DNA from: Betaproteobacteria bacterium
GTDB taxonomy: Bacteria > Pseudomonadota > Gammaproteobacteria > Burkholderiales > SG8-39
NCBI GenBank assembly: GCA_016234705.1
Contig: JACRAS010000258.1
Location: 1-41,791 of the forward strand
DNA length: 41,791 nucleotides
Reading direction: 5' to 3'
Shown here: one piece after another, positions 1-8,402 of the stretch
Position numbering within the stretch: the first letter of the stretch is position 1
How the letters are laid out: each line of letters opens with the position of its first letter
Notes under the pieces: model-generated
What the model saw: only the letters and a program-made list of their open reading frames with translations
Told to the model about the DNA's origin: nothing
Databases searched by the model: none
Made by a program: the position numbers and the translations under genes

Positions 1-480
1 ACCCAGGTGATGCAGGGCTTCGACTTCAGCCGCATCCTGATCGCGCTGCAGTGTATTGCCGCGGCGCAGGCGTCGATCGACGAGACCTGGGAATACGTGA
101 AGGAACGTCAGGCTTTCGGCGCACCGCTGGCGCAGTATCAGGGCGTGACCTTCCCCGTGGTCGAGTTCGAGACCCAGATTGCCGCCTGCCGCCAGCTCTG
201 CTATCACGGCCTGGCGTTGCGCGACGCGGGCCTGCCGCACACCGCCGAGTCGGCGATGGTGAAGTGGATGGGACCGAAGACCGCCTTCGACGCGATCCAC
301 CAATGCATCCTGAGCTTCGGCCACTACGGCTGGTCGATGGACCTCGCGCACCAGCAGCGCTTGCGTGACGTGATGGGCTTGGAAATCGGCGACGGCACGG
401 CGCAGATCATGAAGCTGATCATCGCCCGCGAGAGGGTCGGTCGCGTGGCCGTGCAATACGCCACGGAGAGCAAGCGATGA
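1..480 (+). CDS. Acyl-CoA dehydrogenase, C-terminal part (5' end outside window)
   Basis: The open frame runs in from the window edge, so only about 159 C-terminal residues are visible. They form the helical C-terminal domain of an FAD-dependent acyl-CoA dehydrogenase: the stretch ETWEYVKERQAFGAPLAQYQ is the family's usual helix around the flavin-contacting Arg-Gln-Phe-Gly, and the end (GTAQIMKLIIARERVG) is the usual C-terminal nucleotide-contact region. The enzyme would oxidise an acyl-CoA to the 2-enoyl-CoA and pass electrons to ETF. Its stop overlaps the next start as ATGA (477-480), so it is translationally coupled to a biotin-dependent carboxylase subunit. That pairing is typical of leucine/isovalerate or acyclic-terpene degradation clusters. 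The substrate cannot be read from this fragment. Confidence 0.9.
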   Translation, partial: TQVMQGFDFSRILIALQCIAAAQASIDETWEYVKERQAFGAPLAQYQGVTFPVVEFETQIAACRQLCYHGLALRDAGLPHTAESAMVKWMGPKTAFDAIHQCILSFGHYGWSMDLAHQQRLRDVMGLEIGDGTAQIMKLIIARERVGRVAVQYATESKR

Positions 481-2522
481 GTCAGGCCGACGCCGTTCGG
501 CAGTTCGGGACGCATGACGTGCAGCGGATCCGCAAGGTCTTGATTGCCAACCGCGGCGAGATCGCCTGCCGCATCGCGCGCACTTGCCGCAAGCTCGGTC
601 TGGCGGTGGCGACCGTGCACTCGAGCGCCGACCGGCTCGCTCGCCACGTGCGCGAGATCGGCGAGTCGGTCGAGTTGGGCGCCGCGGCGCCGAGCGAGAG
701 CTACCTCAACATCGACGCTCTCGTCGCGGCGGCAAAACGCGTGGGCGCCGACGCCGTGCACCCGGGCTACGGCTTCGTCTCGGAAAACGCGGCCTTCGTG
801 CGCGCGCTCGACGCGGCCGGTCTGACCTTCATCGGCCCCACGGCCGACACGATGGAGCGCATCGGCGGCAAGGCCAGCGCCAAGATCGAGGCGGCCCGGC
901 TCGGCGTGCCGGTCATTCCCGGCGGCGAGGGCGGCATGACCGACCCCGCCGAGGTGGCCCGCCTGGTGCGCGGCATGAAGCTGCCGGTCCTGCTCAAGGC
1001 GGTGGCCGGCGGCGGCGGCCGCGGCATGGCAGTGATCGAGACGCTGGAGGGACTGGATGCGCGCATCGAGAGTGCGATGCGCGAGTCCGACAAGGCCTTC
1101 GACAATGGCGAGCTTATCGTCGAGCGCTACCTGCCGCGTGTGCGCCACCTCGAGGTGCAGGTGGCCGGTGACGGCCAGGGCCACGCGATCCACCTGTTCG
1201 AGCGCGAATGCACTTTGCAGCGGCGCCACCAGAAGATCATCGAGGAGGCGCCTTCGGCCGGGCTCAAAACGCGCCTGCGCGAGGCCATCCTGGCCGATGC
1301 GGTGAAGCTGGCCGGCGGAGTGAACTACCGCGGGCTCGGCACGGTGGAGTTCGTTGTCGCCGGCGACCAGCATTACTTCCTCGAAGTCAACCCGCGGCTG
1401 CAGGTCGAGCACCCGGTGACCGAAGAAGTCACCGGACTCGATCTGGTGGAACTGCAACTGCGCATTGCAGACACCGGGTGTTTGCCGCTGGCTCAAGCTG
1501 ACGTGGTGTGCCGGGGCCACGCCTTCGAGGCGCGGCTGTGCGCGGAAGACGCCGACGCCGGCTTCCTGCCTGCCACGGGCCGGCTGGATGTCGTCGATTT
1601 TTCGCGCTCGGGCGTGCGCATCGAATCCGGGGTGAACAGCGGTGACGAGATCTCGCCGCACTACGACTCGATGATTGCCAAGCTCATTGCCCATGGCAGT
1701 GACCGCGAGTCGGCACGCCGGGCGCTGGTGGCGGGATTGCGCGAAAGCACGGTGATCGGGCTAGTCACCAACCTGCGCTTTCTGCATGAACTGCTTGAAT
1801 GGCCGGAGACCCGCGACGCGAGTTTCCACACCCGCCTGATCGACGAGCGGCATGCCCGGCGCGGCGTGGCCGCGTCGGCCACGGCGCCGATCGAGCACCT
1901 GAGCGCGGCAGCGCTGCACTGGCTGGCGCAGCGGCGCGCCGAGTCGCCCGCGCTGGGCTGCTGGACGCTGTGGGACGGCTTCACGGGCTGGCGCCTGCCG
2001 AGCGGGCCGGTACAGCCGGCGCCATTGCCGGCCTTGGTGCTGAAGGCGGGCGGGACCGAGTGGCCGGTGCGGTTTTCGGCCCGTAGCGTCGATGGCAGCA
2101 TCACTCTGGTGTTCGGCGAGGCCTTGAAGCAGGCCACGCTCCGGGCGCTGGCGGGTGGGCGTTACTTGCTGCAGTGCGGCGGGCGTGCGCTTGAACTGAC
2201 GATCATCGGCGATGCGCACCGCATCGAGCTGTCCAGTGCGCTCGGCAGCAGCGTGTTCGCGTGTACACCCTACCTGGGTGGCGCTTCGGGCGACGCGGCC
2301 GCCGATGGGCAGTTGGGCGCGCCGATGATGGGCAAGGTGGTGGCGGTCAAGGCGCAGACTGGCGCGCGGGTCGCCCTCGGCCAGACGGTAATCGTGCTCG
2401 AGTCGATGAAGATGGAGCTGCATGTCAGTGCGCCGTTCGAGGGTACGCTGACCAACCTGCGCTGCAAGGTGGGTGACATGGTCGAGCGCCACCAGGTGCT
2501 GGCCGAAGTCACCGCCGCCTGA
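477..2522 (+). CDS. Biotin-dependent acyl-CoA carboxylase alpha subunit (biotin carboxylase plus BCCP)
   Basis: 681 residues, the length of 3-methylcrotonyl-CoA or geranyl-CoA carboxylase alpha subunits. The N-terminal biotin carboxylase domain starts with KVLIANRGEIACRI (about residue 20). It continues through an ATP-grasp domain with a glycine-rich loop (VAGGGGRGM), the HQKIIEEAPS segment and the catalytic NPRLQVEHPVTEE. A middle linker domain follows, and a C-terminal biotinyl domain carries ESMKM, with Lys645 as the biotin attachment site. It would carboxylate biotin with ATP and bicarbonate for transfer to an enoyl-CoA by a beta subunit not seen here. The start overlaps the upstream acyl-CoA dehydrogenase stop (ATGA). 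Propionyl- or acetyl-CoA carboxylase is possible, but the dehydrogenase partner favours a branched-chain or terpenoid substrate. Nothing looks broken. Confidence 0.93.
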   Translation: MSQADAVRQFGTHDVQRIRKVLIANRGEIACRIARTCRKLGLAVATVHSSADRLARHVREIGESVELGAAAPSESYLNIDALVAAAKRVGADAVHPGYGFVSENAAFVRALDAAGLTFIGPTADTMERIGGKASAKIEAARLGVPVIPGGEGGMTDPAEVARLVRGMKLPVLLKAVAGGGGRGMAVIETLEGLDARIESAMRESDKAFDNGELIVERYLPRVRHLEVQVAGDGQGHAIHLFERECTLQRRHQKIIEEAPSAGLKTRLREAILADAVKLAGGVNYRGLGTVEFVVAGDQHYFLEVNPRLQVEHPVTEEVTGLDLVELQLRIADTGCLPLAQADVVCRGHAFEARLCAEDADAGFLPATGRLDVVDFSRSGVRIESGVNSGDEISPHYDSMIAKLIAHGSDRESARRALVAGLRESTVIGLVTNLRFLHELLEWPETRDASFHTRLIDERHARRGVAASATAPIEHLSAAALHWLAQRRAESPALGCWTLWDGFTGWRLPSGPVQPAPLPALVLKAGGTEWPVRFSARSVDGSITLVFGEALKQATLRALAGGRYLLQCGGRALELTIIGDAHRIELSSALGSSVFACTPYLGGASGDAAADGQLGAPMMGKVVAVKAQTGARVALGQTVIVLESMKMELHVSAPFEGTLTNLRCKVGDMVERHQVLAEVTAA

Positions 2523-2673
2523 TCGAAGTGCGAGTGATCGCCGGTCTGCTAAACGAGCAGGTGCTGTCGGCACATCATCGCGCGTCTATCGCGCGGGCGT
2601 GCAACGGGCGCATGGGCTGCTAGCGCATCGCCAGCGCGCACTGCGGCGCTTCAAGCCGCATCCACCTGCGCGT

Positions 2674-2871
2674 TCAAGGGGACTGTGCCATGCCCTTGGC
2701 CAGCTCGGTCTTGCCGACGCCGGCCGGACCTTCGACGAGGATCGGCTTTTCCAGGTTGAAGCCGAGGTAGACGGCGGTCGCGATCTCGCGGCTTGCGATG
2801 TAGTCGGCCTCAGCGAAACGCCGTGCCAGCACATCGACGGAATCAAAGTGCGGCTGGTGAAATGACTTCAT
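2674..2871 (-). pseudogene. MoxR-type AAA+ ATPase, truncated 5' fragment
   Basis: A 65-codon remnant. It starts MKSFHQPHFDSVD and runs through a typical MoxR N-terminus to an intact Walker A (EGPAGVGKTELAKGMA). Two residues later it hits a stop (2674-2676). MoxR proteins are about 280-330 residues, so Walker B, the sensors and the lid are missing, and I find no continuation in the 150 bases downstream. The start overlaps the 3' end of the preceding acyl-CoA dehydrogenase gene, so it was the next gene of the same minus-strand operon. MoxR ATPases usually act with VWA-domain proteins in metalloenzyme or complex maturation; no such partner is present. Non-functional as it stands. Confidence 0.75.
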
Positions 2872-4003
2872 GAGTTTCCTTGGCGCGCAGCAGTTTCTCG
2901 CCGGCTTGGAGTTGTCGAAAATCGGCGACTCCGCGCGCGATGCCCTGCACCAGGCGCAGGTCGCGCGCCAGCGCAAGCAGTGCCGGTTCATGCTCGTCGA
3001 GTGCCGCGGTGAAGGATTCAAATGCGCCTTGCCAGCGCTCGAGCAGGCGGCGCACGCCCACGTTGAACGCCGCCAGCCGTTCGTCGGGCCCGTGCTCGTC
3101 CAAATGCCGTGCGGCATGCGTGGCCAAAGGCGACAGGGCATCGAGCTCGAGCTGCAAGGCACCCAAACCGCGAGTCAGTGCCGGGGTTCGCGACCCGCTT
3201 CGCAGCCGCAGCGCCAGTGCGTCCAGTTCGGCCTGCATGGCGCCGAGCATCGAGCCCATCAGCAGCGCGTCTTCTATCGTGCGCAGCGGCCGCGCGATCG
3301 TGTCGAACGCCAGTCCCGGCTCGCCCAGGCGCTGGATTTCGCGCACCCGGCAGCCCGCAAGAACAAGACCGCAATGGCCGAGCGGTTCCAGCCCGCTCAC
3401 CTTGTCGTCCGGCTCGCGCGTCAAGCCCGCTGCGTCGGCGTCGATGACGAAGGCATCGAAGCGCTTGCGCCCGTCAACTTCGCCGCTGACGGCTAGCACA
3501 ACGAAGGCATCGGCGGCCGCACCGTTGCTGACGAATGCCTTGCGGCCGTCGATGGTCCAATTGTCGCCGTCCCGGAGCGCGCGACAGCCCAGATGTTTCG
3601 GGTGCGCGCCCGCGCCGGGTTCGGAGATCGCGAGCGCCAGCAGCGCGTCGCCGCGCGACATCGATCGCAGCAGCGCGCGATGCGGATCGCTGCGCATCTG
3701 CGCTGCCAGAACGAAGCGTCCCAGCATCTCGTTCATCATCCAGGCCATGCCGAGTCCGAGGCTCGCGGTCTCGCGCGCAATGAGCCCGGCCAACTCGCCG
3801 ACCTGAGATGCGTTCGCGACGGATGGTTTGCCGTCGCCGTCGAACCCCACACCGAGCAAGCCGCTGGCGCCGAGATGGCGCCACCAGGCGCGCGGGAAGC
3901 CGCTAGTGCAGCCTGGATGCGGAGCGTCTTGCAGCGCCCGGCGCATGGCCTCGGCCAGCGCCGAGTGCGGCAGGCCCCGCGCGGGCGAGGAGGCGGGCTT
4001 CAT
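2843..4003 (-). CDS. Acyl-CoA dehydrogenase family protein
   Basis: 386 residues, normal length for the family. The central beta domain is clear (ALAISEPGAGAHPKHLGCRA, then DGDNWTIDGRKAFVSNGAAA), matching the substrate/FAD-contact strands. The C-terminal helical domain is more diverged and alanine/leucine-rich, and I cannot place a clear catalytic glutamate, so the substrate and even dehydrogenase activity are uncertain. The start ATG overlaps the stop of the upstream deleted dehydrogenase gene as ATGA (4000-4003). The 3' end overlaps the start of the truncated MoxR gene. The operon promoter and operator lie at 4335-4377. A role in degrading a short or branched acyl-CoA is inferred from the family only. 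Confidence 0.85.
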   Translation of the reverse strand: MKPASSPARGLPHSALAEAMRRALQDAPHPGCTSGFPRAWWRHLGASGLLGVGFDGDGKPSVANASQVGELAGLIARETASLGLGMAWMMNEMLGRFVLAAQMRSDPHRALLRSMSRGDALLALAISEPGAGAHPKHLGCRALRDGDNWTIDGRKAFVSNGAAADAFVVLAVSGEVDGRKRFDAFVIDADAAGLTREPDDKVSGLEPLGHCGLVLAGCRVREIQRLGEPGLAFDTIARPLRTIEDALLMGSMLGAMQAELDALALRLRSGSRTPALTRGLGALQLELDALSPLATHAARHLDEHGPDERLAAFNVGVRRLLERWQGAFESFTAALDEHEPALLALARDLRLVQGIARGVADFRQLQAGEKLLRAKETHEVISPAAL

Positions 4004-4260
4004 CCTGGCGTCCCCAAAGCATGAAATCCAAGCTGACGCGCCGCCAGCTCGCGCATCACTTCTTCGGCGCCGCCGCCGTAGTGCTCCGCTATGGCGGGGT
4101 ACAGCAGGTCGGCAGCGCCCGGCTTGCGCCAGATCTCGCGCGGCGCCACGCTATCGACCCCCCACTTTGCGTGCTGGGGCAGGACCTCATGATCGATGAC
4201 GCGGCGGGCCTGGTCGCGGAACAGTGCGTGTTCGTCGGTGAGGAGCGCGCGCGGGATCAT
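4000..4260 (-). pseudogene. Acyl-CoA dehydrogenase with large internal in-frame deletion
   Basis: An 86-codon open frame made of two ends of one acyl-CoA dehydrogenase. Residues 1-59 are a normal N-terminus (LLTDEHALFRDQARRVIDHE, then PREIWRKPGAADLLYPAIAE). From residue 60 the protein is a normal C-terminus (YGGGAEEVMRELAARQLGF). About 280-300 central codons, including the FAD-binding beta domain, are missing without loss of frame. The join falls at YGGG, a tetrapeptide expected in both the N-terminal (EEYGGG) and C-terminal (IYGGGxxE) conserved blocks, which suggests deletion between short repeats. The start at 4260 was chosen as the ATG where family similarity begins. The stop overlaps the next gene (ATGA). 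It cannot be an active dehydrogenase. A misassembly collapse is the alternative. Confidence 0.75.
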
Positions 4261-4334
4261 GGACTTTGATGGCCTTATTGATCGGGCCGAGCGGCGGGCG
4301 GCCCAGTTGGCGTTGACGCAAGCAGACACTCGAC

Positions 4335-4348
4335 CTAACGCTCGTTAG
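4335..4348. promoter_or_regulatory. Palindromic operator, probably for a TetR-family repressor
   Basis: CTAACG-CT-CGTTAG has perfect 6-base arms around a 2-base centre. It lies immediately downstream of the -10 box, covering the expected transcription start, so a bound protein would block initiation. The form (TAACG inverted repeat with a short centre) resembles operators of TetR-family regulators of acyl-CoA catabolism. The cognate regulator is not in the window. Confidence 0.55.
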
Positions 4349-4377
4349 AGTATATCCGTGGCCGCCGACAAAAACAA
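4349..4377 (-). promoter_or_regulatory. Sigma-70-like promoter of the acyl-CoA dehydrogenase operon
   Basis: On the minus strand a -35 element TTGTTT (4377-4372) and a -10 element TATACT (4354-4349) are separated by exactly 17 bases. They lie about 90 bases upstream of the first gene of the decayed dehydrogenase operon. The palindrome at 4335-4348 starts at the base after the -10 box. Predicted from sequence only. Confidence 0.6.
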
Positions 4378-4458
4378 CCATCGGCGCGATGGCGCTGCTC
4401 AATGCGTCGCAGGTCTTCGCGGCAGCTAACTTTTGGCCGGCCTCAAATATATGAGGTG

Positions 4459-4510
4459 CAACACTTGCCGGGAGGTAAAGTGTTGCGATAGGTTATCCTT
4501 CGGGTAAATT
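4459..4510 (+). promoter_or_regulatory. Possible uup promoter with overlapping inverted repeat
   Basis: TTGCGA (4483-4488) and TAAATT (4505-4510) with a 16-base spacer form a weak sigma-70-like promoter just ahead of uup. A perfect 8-base inverted repeat, CAACACTT (4459-4466) and AAGTGTTG (4478-4485), overlaps the -35 box, so it could be an operator. A second small repeat, CCTCA/TGAGG, lies at 4441-4456. No regulator can be assigned. Confidence 0.35.
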
Positions 4511-4533
4511 CTTGCCTGCGCCTCCGCCTCTCG

Positions 4534-6456
4534 ATGCCCCTGATCCAGCTTGCCCAGGTTTCACTGGCCTATGGCCACGTGCCCTTGCTCGATCATGTCG
4601 ATCTGGTCATCGAGCCGGGCGAGCGCATCGGCCTGATCGGCCGCAACGGCAGCGGCAAGTCGAGTCTGCTGAAGCTGATAGGGGGCGTCGCCGCCGCAGA
4701 TGACGGCAAGATCTGGCGCGCGCCGGAACTGAAGCTGGCGAGCGTACCCCAGGAACCCGTATTTCAGCCGGGCTTGAGCGTGTTCGACGCGGTGGCTGAA
4801 GGGCTGGGGAAAGGCACCCGGCTGCTCATCGACTATCACGCCGCCGCGCACGCCCTCGCCGAAGCGCATGACGCCGGCGCCGCGGCCGATCCCGCCCTGA
4901 TGGAACGGCTGCACCAGTTGCAGGAAGCCCTCGACGCGAGCGACGGCTGGAGCCTCGAGCACAAGGTCGCAAGCACACTCTCGCGCCTCGAGCTCGATGC
5001 AGACCGGCTGGTATCGGACCTCTCCGGCGGCCTGAAAAAGCGCGTCGCCCTGGCGCGGGCACTGGTACTCGCGCCGGATCTTCTGCTGCTTGACGAACCA
5101 ACCAATCATCTGGACGTAGCGGGCATCGAATGGCTGGAACAGATGCTGCTGTCGTTTTCCGGCAGCGTACTCTTTGTCACCCACGACCGGCGCTTTCTCG
5201 ACAATGTCGCCAACCGGATCATTGAGCTCGACCGCGGTGACTTGGGCAATTACGAGGGCAACTTCAGCGCCTACCAGCAGCAGAAAGCGGCGGCGTTGGA
5301 AACCGAAACCGTGCATAGCCGCAAGTTCGACAAGTTCCTGGCGCAGGAAGAGGTCTGGATCCGCAAGGGTATCGAAGCGCGCCGGACCCGCAACGAAGGC
5401 CGGGTGCGGCGCCTGGAGGCCCTGCGCCTTGCGCGCAGCGCGCGCCGGGCGCGCGTCGGCAAGGTCGCTCTGGCAGTGGACGAGGGCGAGCGTTCCGGCA
5501 AGCTGGTGGTGGAATTGCGCGAGGTCGGTAAGCATTACGACAGCAAGCCTGTGGTGCAGAATTTTTCCTGCCGCATCCTGCGCGGCGACAAAGTGGGCCT
5601 CATTGGACGCAACGGCAGCGGCAAGACCACTTTGCTGAAATTGATTCTGGGCGAACTGCAGCCCGACGCGGGCCAGGTGCGGCTCGGCACCAAGCTCGAT
5701 TTCGCCTATTTCGACCAGTTCCGCGCGGTTCTGGACGAAGAAGCGACGCTTGCCGACACCATCAGCATGGGCGGCGATTTCGTTGAAATCAACGGCGCGC
5801 GCAAGCATGTGATCAGCTATCTCGGCGATTTTCTGTTCCCGCCGGAACGCGCGCGCGCCCCGGTTAAATCGCTTTCCGGCGGCGAGCGCAACCGCCTGCT
5901 GCTGGCGCGCCTGTTCAGCCGGCCCGTTAATGTGCTGGTCCTGGACGAGCCGACCAACGATCTCGATATCGAAACGCTGGAACTGCTGGAGGAATTGCTG
6001 CAGGACTATACCGGGACGTTGTTTCTGGTGAGCCACGACCGGGCGTTTCTCGACAACGTCGTCACGCAGACCATCGCCAGCGAGGGCGAGGGTGTGTGGA
6101 AGGAATACGCCGGCGGCTACAGCGACTGGCAGCCGGTGAAGTCTGCAGTCAATTCGGACGCGGCAGCGGCGCGGTCGGAGCAAAAGGCCGGCGGCCGGGC
6201 CAGGCGGACCCCGGCTGCAGCGGCACCCGTTACATTGAGATTAAACTTTAATGAAACACGAGAACTTAATGAATTACAACATAAAATTGATGCGTTGGAA
6301 AAGGAGCAAAGGCAGATCACCGCAGCGCTTGCGGATCCCGCGCTGTACCGGGAGCAGCCGGAGCAGGTGAAACAGTTGAACCAGCGCTTTGCCGCGATCG
6401 AGGCAGAACTCGCATCGGCCATGTTGCGCTGGGAGCAGCTGGAAGCGAGACGCTGA
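4534..6456 (+). CDS. uup: ABC-F family ATPase Uup
   Basis: 640 residues with two ABC ATPase domains and no membrane segments, as in soluble ABC-F proteins. Domain 1 has Walker A GRNGSGKS (about 36-43), signature LSGGLKKR and Walker B LLLLDEPTNHLD. Domain 2 has GRNGSGKT (about 358-365), LSGGERNR and VLVLDEPTNDLD. Between them is the charged linker typical of ABC-F proteins. The C-terminus is a predicted coiled coil (about 568-640), which marks Uup rather than EttA or YheS. Uup binds DNA and ribosomes in E. coli and affects precise transposon excision and translation. A 60-base stretch at 6241-6300, at the start of the coiled coil, is only about 27% GC in an otherwise GC-rich gene. No strong ribosome-binding site precedes the start. 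Confidence 0.93.
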   Translation: MPLIQLAQVSLAYGHVPLLDHVDLVIEPGERIGLIGRNGSGKSSLLKLIGGVAAADDGKIWRAPELKLASVPQEPVFQPGLSVFDAVAEGLGKGTRLLIDYHAAAHALAEAHDAGAAADPALMERLHQLQEALDASDGWSLEHKVASTLSRLELDADRLVSDLSGGLKKRVALARALVLAPDLLLLDEPTNHLDVAGIEWLEQMLLSFSGSVLFVTHDRRFLDNVANRIIELDRGDLGNYEGNFSAYQQQKAAALETETVHSRKFDKFLAQEEVWIRKGIEARRTRNEGRVRRLEALRLARSARRARVGKVALAVDEGERSGKLVVELREVGKHYDSKPVVQNFSCRILRGDKVGLIGRNGSGKTTLLKLILGELQPDAGQVRLGTKLDFAYFDQFRAVLDEEATLADTISMGGDFVEINGARKHVISYLGDFLFPPERARAPVKSLSGGERNRLLLARLFSRPVNVLVLDEPTNDLDIETLELLEELLQDYTGTLFLVSHDRAFLDNVVTQTIASEGEGVWKEYAGGYSDWQPVKSAVNSDAAAARSEQKAGGRARRTPAAAAPVTLRLNFNETRELNELQHKIDALEKEQRQITAALADPALYREQPEQVKQLNQRFAAIEAELASAMLRWEQLEARR

Positions 6457-6504
6457 GCCGGCTAAGCTCGCCGCTTCCGATGATTTTCGTTTCAGACCCT
6501 AGCC

Positions 6505-7734
6505 CTACAGGATTTTCGCGAAGCGCTGTCCGGCTTCTTCGACGTTGGCGCGGCTGTTGAAGGCACTCAGACGGAAATAGCCCTCCCCACAGGCTCCAAA
6601 ACCGCTCCCCGGCGTTCCCACCAAATGGGCTTCCCGCAGCAGCTTGTCGAAAAAGTCCCAACTGCTCAAATTGCCGGGAGTCTTCAGCCACACGTAAGGT
6701 GCGTTCACCCCGCCGTAGACGCGTATCCCCAGTCGTGTCAGCGCTTCACGCACCAGCCTGGCGTTGGCTAGGTAAAACTCGATGGTTTCCCGTACCTGCT
6801 GCTTGCCTTCCGGCGAGTAGATCGCCGCGGCGCCTCGTTGCACGGGATACGAGACACCATTGAACTTGGTGCAGTGCCGTCGATTCCAGAGCGGATGAAT
6901 CGGGACTTCGCGGCCATCCCGCGTCTTTCCCTTGAGGCCCTTCGGAATCACGGTGAAGGCACAGCGCACGCCGGTGAAGCCGGCCGTCTTGCTGAAACTG
7001 CGGAATTCGATCGCGACTTCCCTGGCGCCGTCAATTTCATAGATCGAGTGCGGAATGGCCGGGTCGGTGATGTACGCTTCATAGGCGGCGTCATACAAAA
7101 TCACCGAACTGTTCCGCTGCGCGTATTCGACCCAGCGCTTCAGCATCTCCTTGGTGGCAACCACGCCGGTCGGGTTATTCGGATAGCACAAATAAATCAA
7201 GTCGACCCGCTGCCTGGGAAGTTCAGGAACGAAATCGTTGTCGGCGGTAACCGGAAGGTAAACCAGGCCGCCGTAGCGGCCACTGGCATCCGCCGGACCT
7301 GTGCGTCCGGCCATGACGTTGGTATCCACATACACCGGGTAGACAGGATCCAGCACCGCGATGACGTTATCTTCCCCGAAGACATCGAGGATATTCCCCG
7401 AATCACACTTCGAACCGTCCGAGACGAAGATCTCGTCCGCGTCGACCTCGGCTCCGCGCGCTTGATAATCGTGTTTGGCAATGGCTGCACGCAGGAAATC
7501 GTAGCCCTGTTCAGGCCCATAGCCGCGGAACGACGATCGCTCGGTCAACTCATCGACGGCCGCATGCATCGCCTGAATCACGGCGGGGGCAAGAGGCTCG
7601 GTGACGTCGCCGATGCCCAGGCGAATGACGCTCGCGGAAGGGTTCGCGTCGCAGAAGGCCGTTACCCGCCGGCCGATTTCAGGAAACAGGTAACCGGCGG
7701 TCAACTTGAGATAATGCTCATTAATGTAGGTCAT
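6505..7734 (-). CDS. dapL: LL-diaminopimelate aminotransferase
   Basis: 409 residues, the usual length for DapL. This PLP enzyme converts tetrahydrodipicolinate and glutamate directly to LL-DAP, bypassing DapD, DapC and DapE. Visible features are the N-terminal [17 protein letters not shown], the substrate loop [12 protein letters not shown], the YPNNPTG cofactor-side motif and the PLP lysine in [10 protein letters not shown] (Lys249). The C-terminal [20 protein letters not shown] is also characteristic. The pathway is rare in betaproteobacteria, and this window also contains dapE of the succinylase route. No ribosome-binding site precedes the ATG. The sequence around the start is duplicated at the 3' end of the dapF-like gene (9141-9160), which shows the two genes once overlapped and were translated together. 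Confidence 0.93.
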   Translation of the reverse strand: MTYINEHYLKLTAGYLFPEIGRRVTAFCDANPSASVIRLGIGDVTEPLAPAVIQAMHAAVDELTERSSFRGYGPEQGYDFLRAAIAKHDYQARGAEVDADEIFVSDGSKCDSGNILDVFGEDNVIAVLDPVYPVYVDTNVMAGRTGPADASGRYGGLVYLPVTADNDFVPELPRQRVDLIYLCYPNNPTGVVATKEMLKRWVEYAQRNSSVILYDAAYEAYITDPAIPHSIYEIDGAREVAIEFRSFSKTAGFTGVRCAFTVIPKGLKGKTRDGREVPIHPLWNRRHCTKFNGVSYPVQRGAAAIYSPEGKQQVRETIEFYLANARLVREALTRLGIRVYGGVNAPYVWLKTPGNLSSWDFFDKLLREAHLVGTPGSGFGACGEGYFRLSAFNSRANVEEAGQRFAKIL

Positions 7735-7751
7735 GATCGATTATTAAAACC
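7732..7751. repeat. 20-bp junction repeat, copy 1 (dapL start)
   Basis: This 20-base stretch matches 9141-9160 at 19 of 20 positions. It covers the dapL start codon on the minus strand. If the dapF-like reading frame is laid over this copy it ends Gly-Phe-Asn-Asn-Arg-Ser-stop, with the stop overlapping the dapL start as ATGA. It is read here as the surviving original junction. Confidence 0.7.
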
Positions 7752-7865
7752 GCTTGGAGTTTGTCGGACTTATGACCTGGTGGAGACTCGTGAATCGATG
7801 CGGTAGAGCGGGATGTAATGATGAAAGCCTCCATCCCCAAGCCGCCTCGGCGTGAATATCCAGCT

Positions 7866-8090
7866 TCAATCCGCCAGCAGGGTATGCAGGCGTGCTGCCG
7901 TTTTTTGTTGCACCTCAACCGTTTCAAATAGTGACTCTGGGTACAGAAAATCCTCGCCCGAATCATCAATAATTCTTAGCATCCCATGGCTGTCGGTCGG
8001 GGATAGCACCTCGTAAAGTCTGCCGAGCGTGAGATCATCGGCGGAGAATTCGCCCAAGCCTTCCCTGGATACACAAACCACGAATTTCAT
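7866..8090 (-). CDS. Small conserved-looking protein of unknown function
   Basis: 74 residues from the ATG at 8090; AAAGGA lies 6 bases upstream, while the alternative ATG at 8096 is too close to it. The sequence (MKFVVCVSREGLGEF, then DLTLGRLYEVLSPTDSHGML and IIDDSGEDFLYPESLFE) has the look of a compact beta-rich fold. I recall similar short hypothetical proteins scattered in proteobacteria but can assign no function. It lies in the cargo inserted between the dapF-like gene and dapL, on the same strand. A TTGACA at 8167-8162 could be its -35 box, with a poor -10. Confidence 0.6.
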   Translation of the reverse strand: MKFVVCVSREGLGEFSADDLTLGRLYEVLSPTDSHGMLRIIDDSGEDFLYPESLFETVEVQQKTAARLHTLLAD

Positions 8091-8329
8091 AGCCATTCCT
8101 TTATCTTGAGCTTCACTTTGCCGATGCCATGCGCTTCATACCAATGCTATGATTTCAACATTGTCAATCTGACCGACGATTTGAAATTCCATGCGTGAAT
8201 CCTACTCCAAGTCTGGAGTTTAATGTAACGCCTGTGTTGCGGCAACACGCTCTCGGCGTAGATGGGCCGAGCACAGCGATGCCAGGCGAGGTAGTTGGTG
8301 ATGCAGGAAAGAAGGAGTGGGGTCAGGCT

Positions 8330-8389
8330 CGCCTGGCCATCGCGAACGAGCGGCTGAGTGTGAACCGCGCGGGGCAGGTGGTGCTCAAG
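8330..8389 (+). mobile_element. Remnant of an IS91-family transposase
   Basis: About 20 codons (RLAIANERLSVNRAGQVVLK) resemble the conserved block just before the C-terminal domain of IS91-family transposases, where NERxxxNxxGQVVLKLK is usual. The similarity stops abruptly on both sides and no catalytic region is present, so this is a dead scrap. It lies in the gap between the small protein gene and the PIN toxin gene. The rest of that gap (8097-8402) shows no other recognisable gene. Confidence 0.45.
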
Positions 8390-8402
8390 CCCGCCGTTTG
8401 CG

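Noticed and set aside
324..1694. 456-codon open frame antisense to the carboxylase gene
   Set aside because: High GC leaves antisense frames open. The sequence has no recognisable motif and the plus strand encodes a complete, well-conserved carboxylase.
2579..2595. CGCGCG hairpin after the carboxylase gene as a terminator
   Set aside because: No T-run follows and the arms are self-complementary simple sequence.
4561..6183. 540-codon open frame antisense to uup
   Set aside because: It mirrors codon structure of the ABC-F gene and shows no domain; a GC-driven shadow.
7721..7969. Minus-strand frame overlapping the dapL start and the small unknown gene
   Set aside because: No ribosome-binding site, no family resemblance, and it overlaps two better-supported genes.
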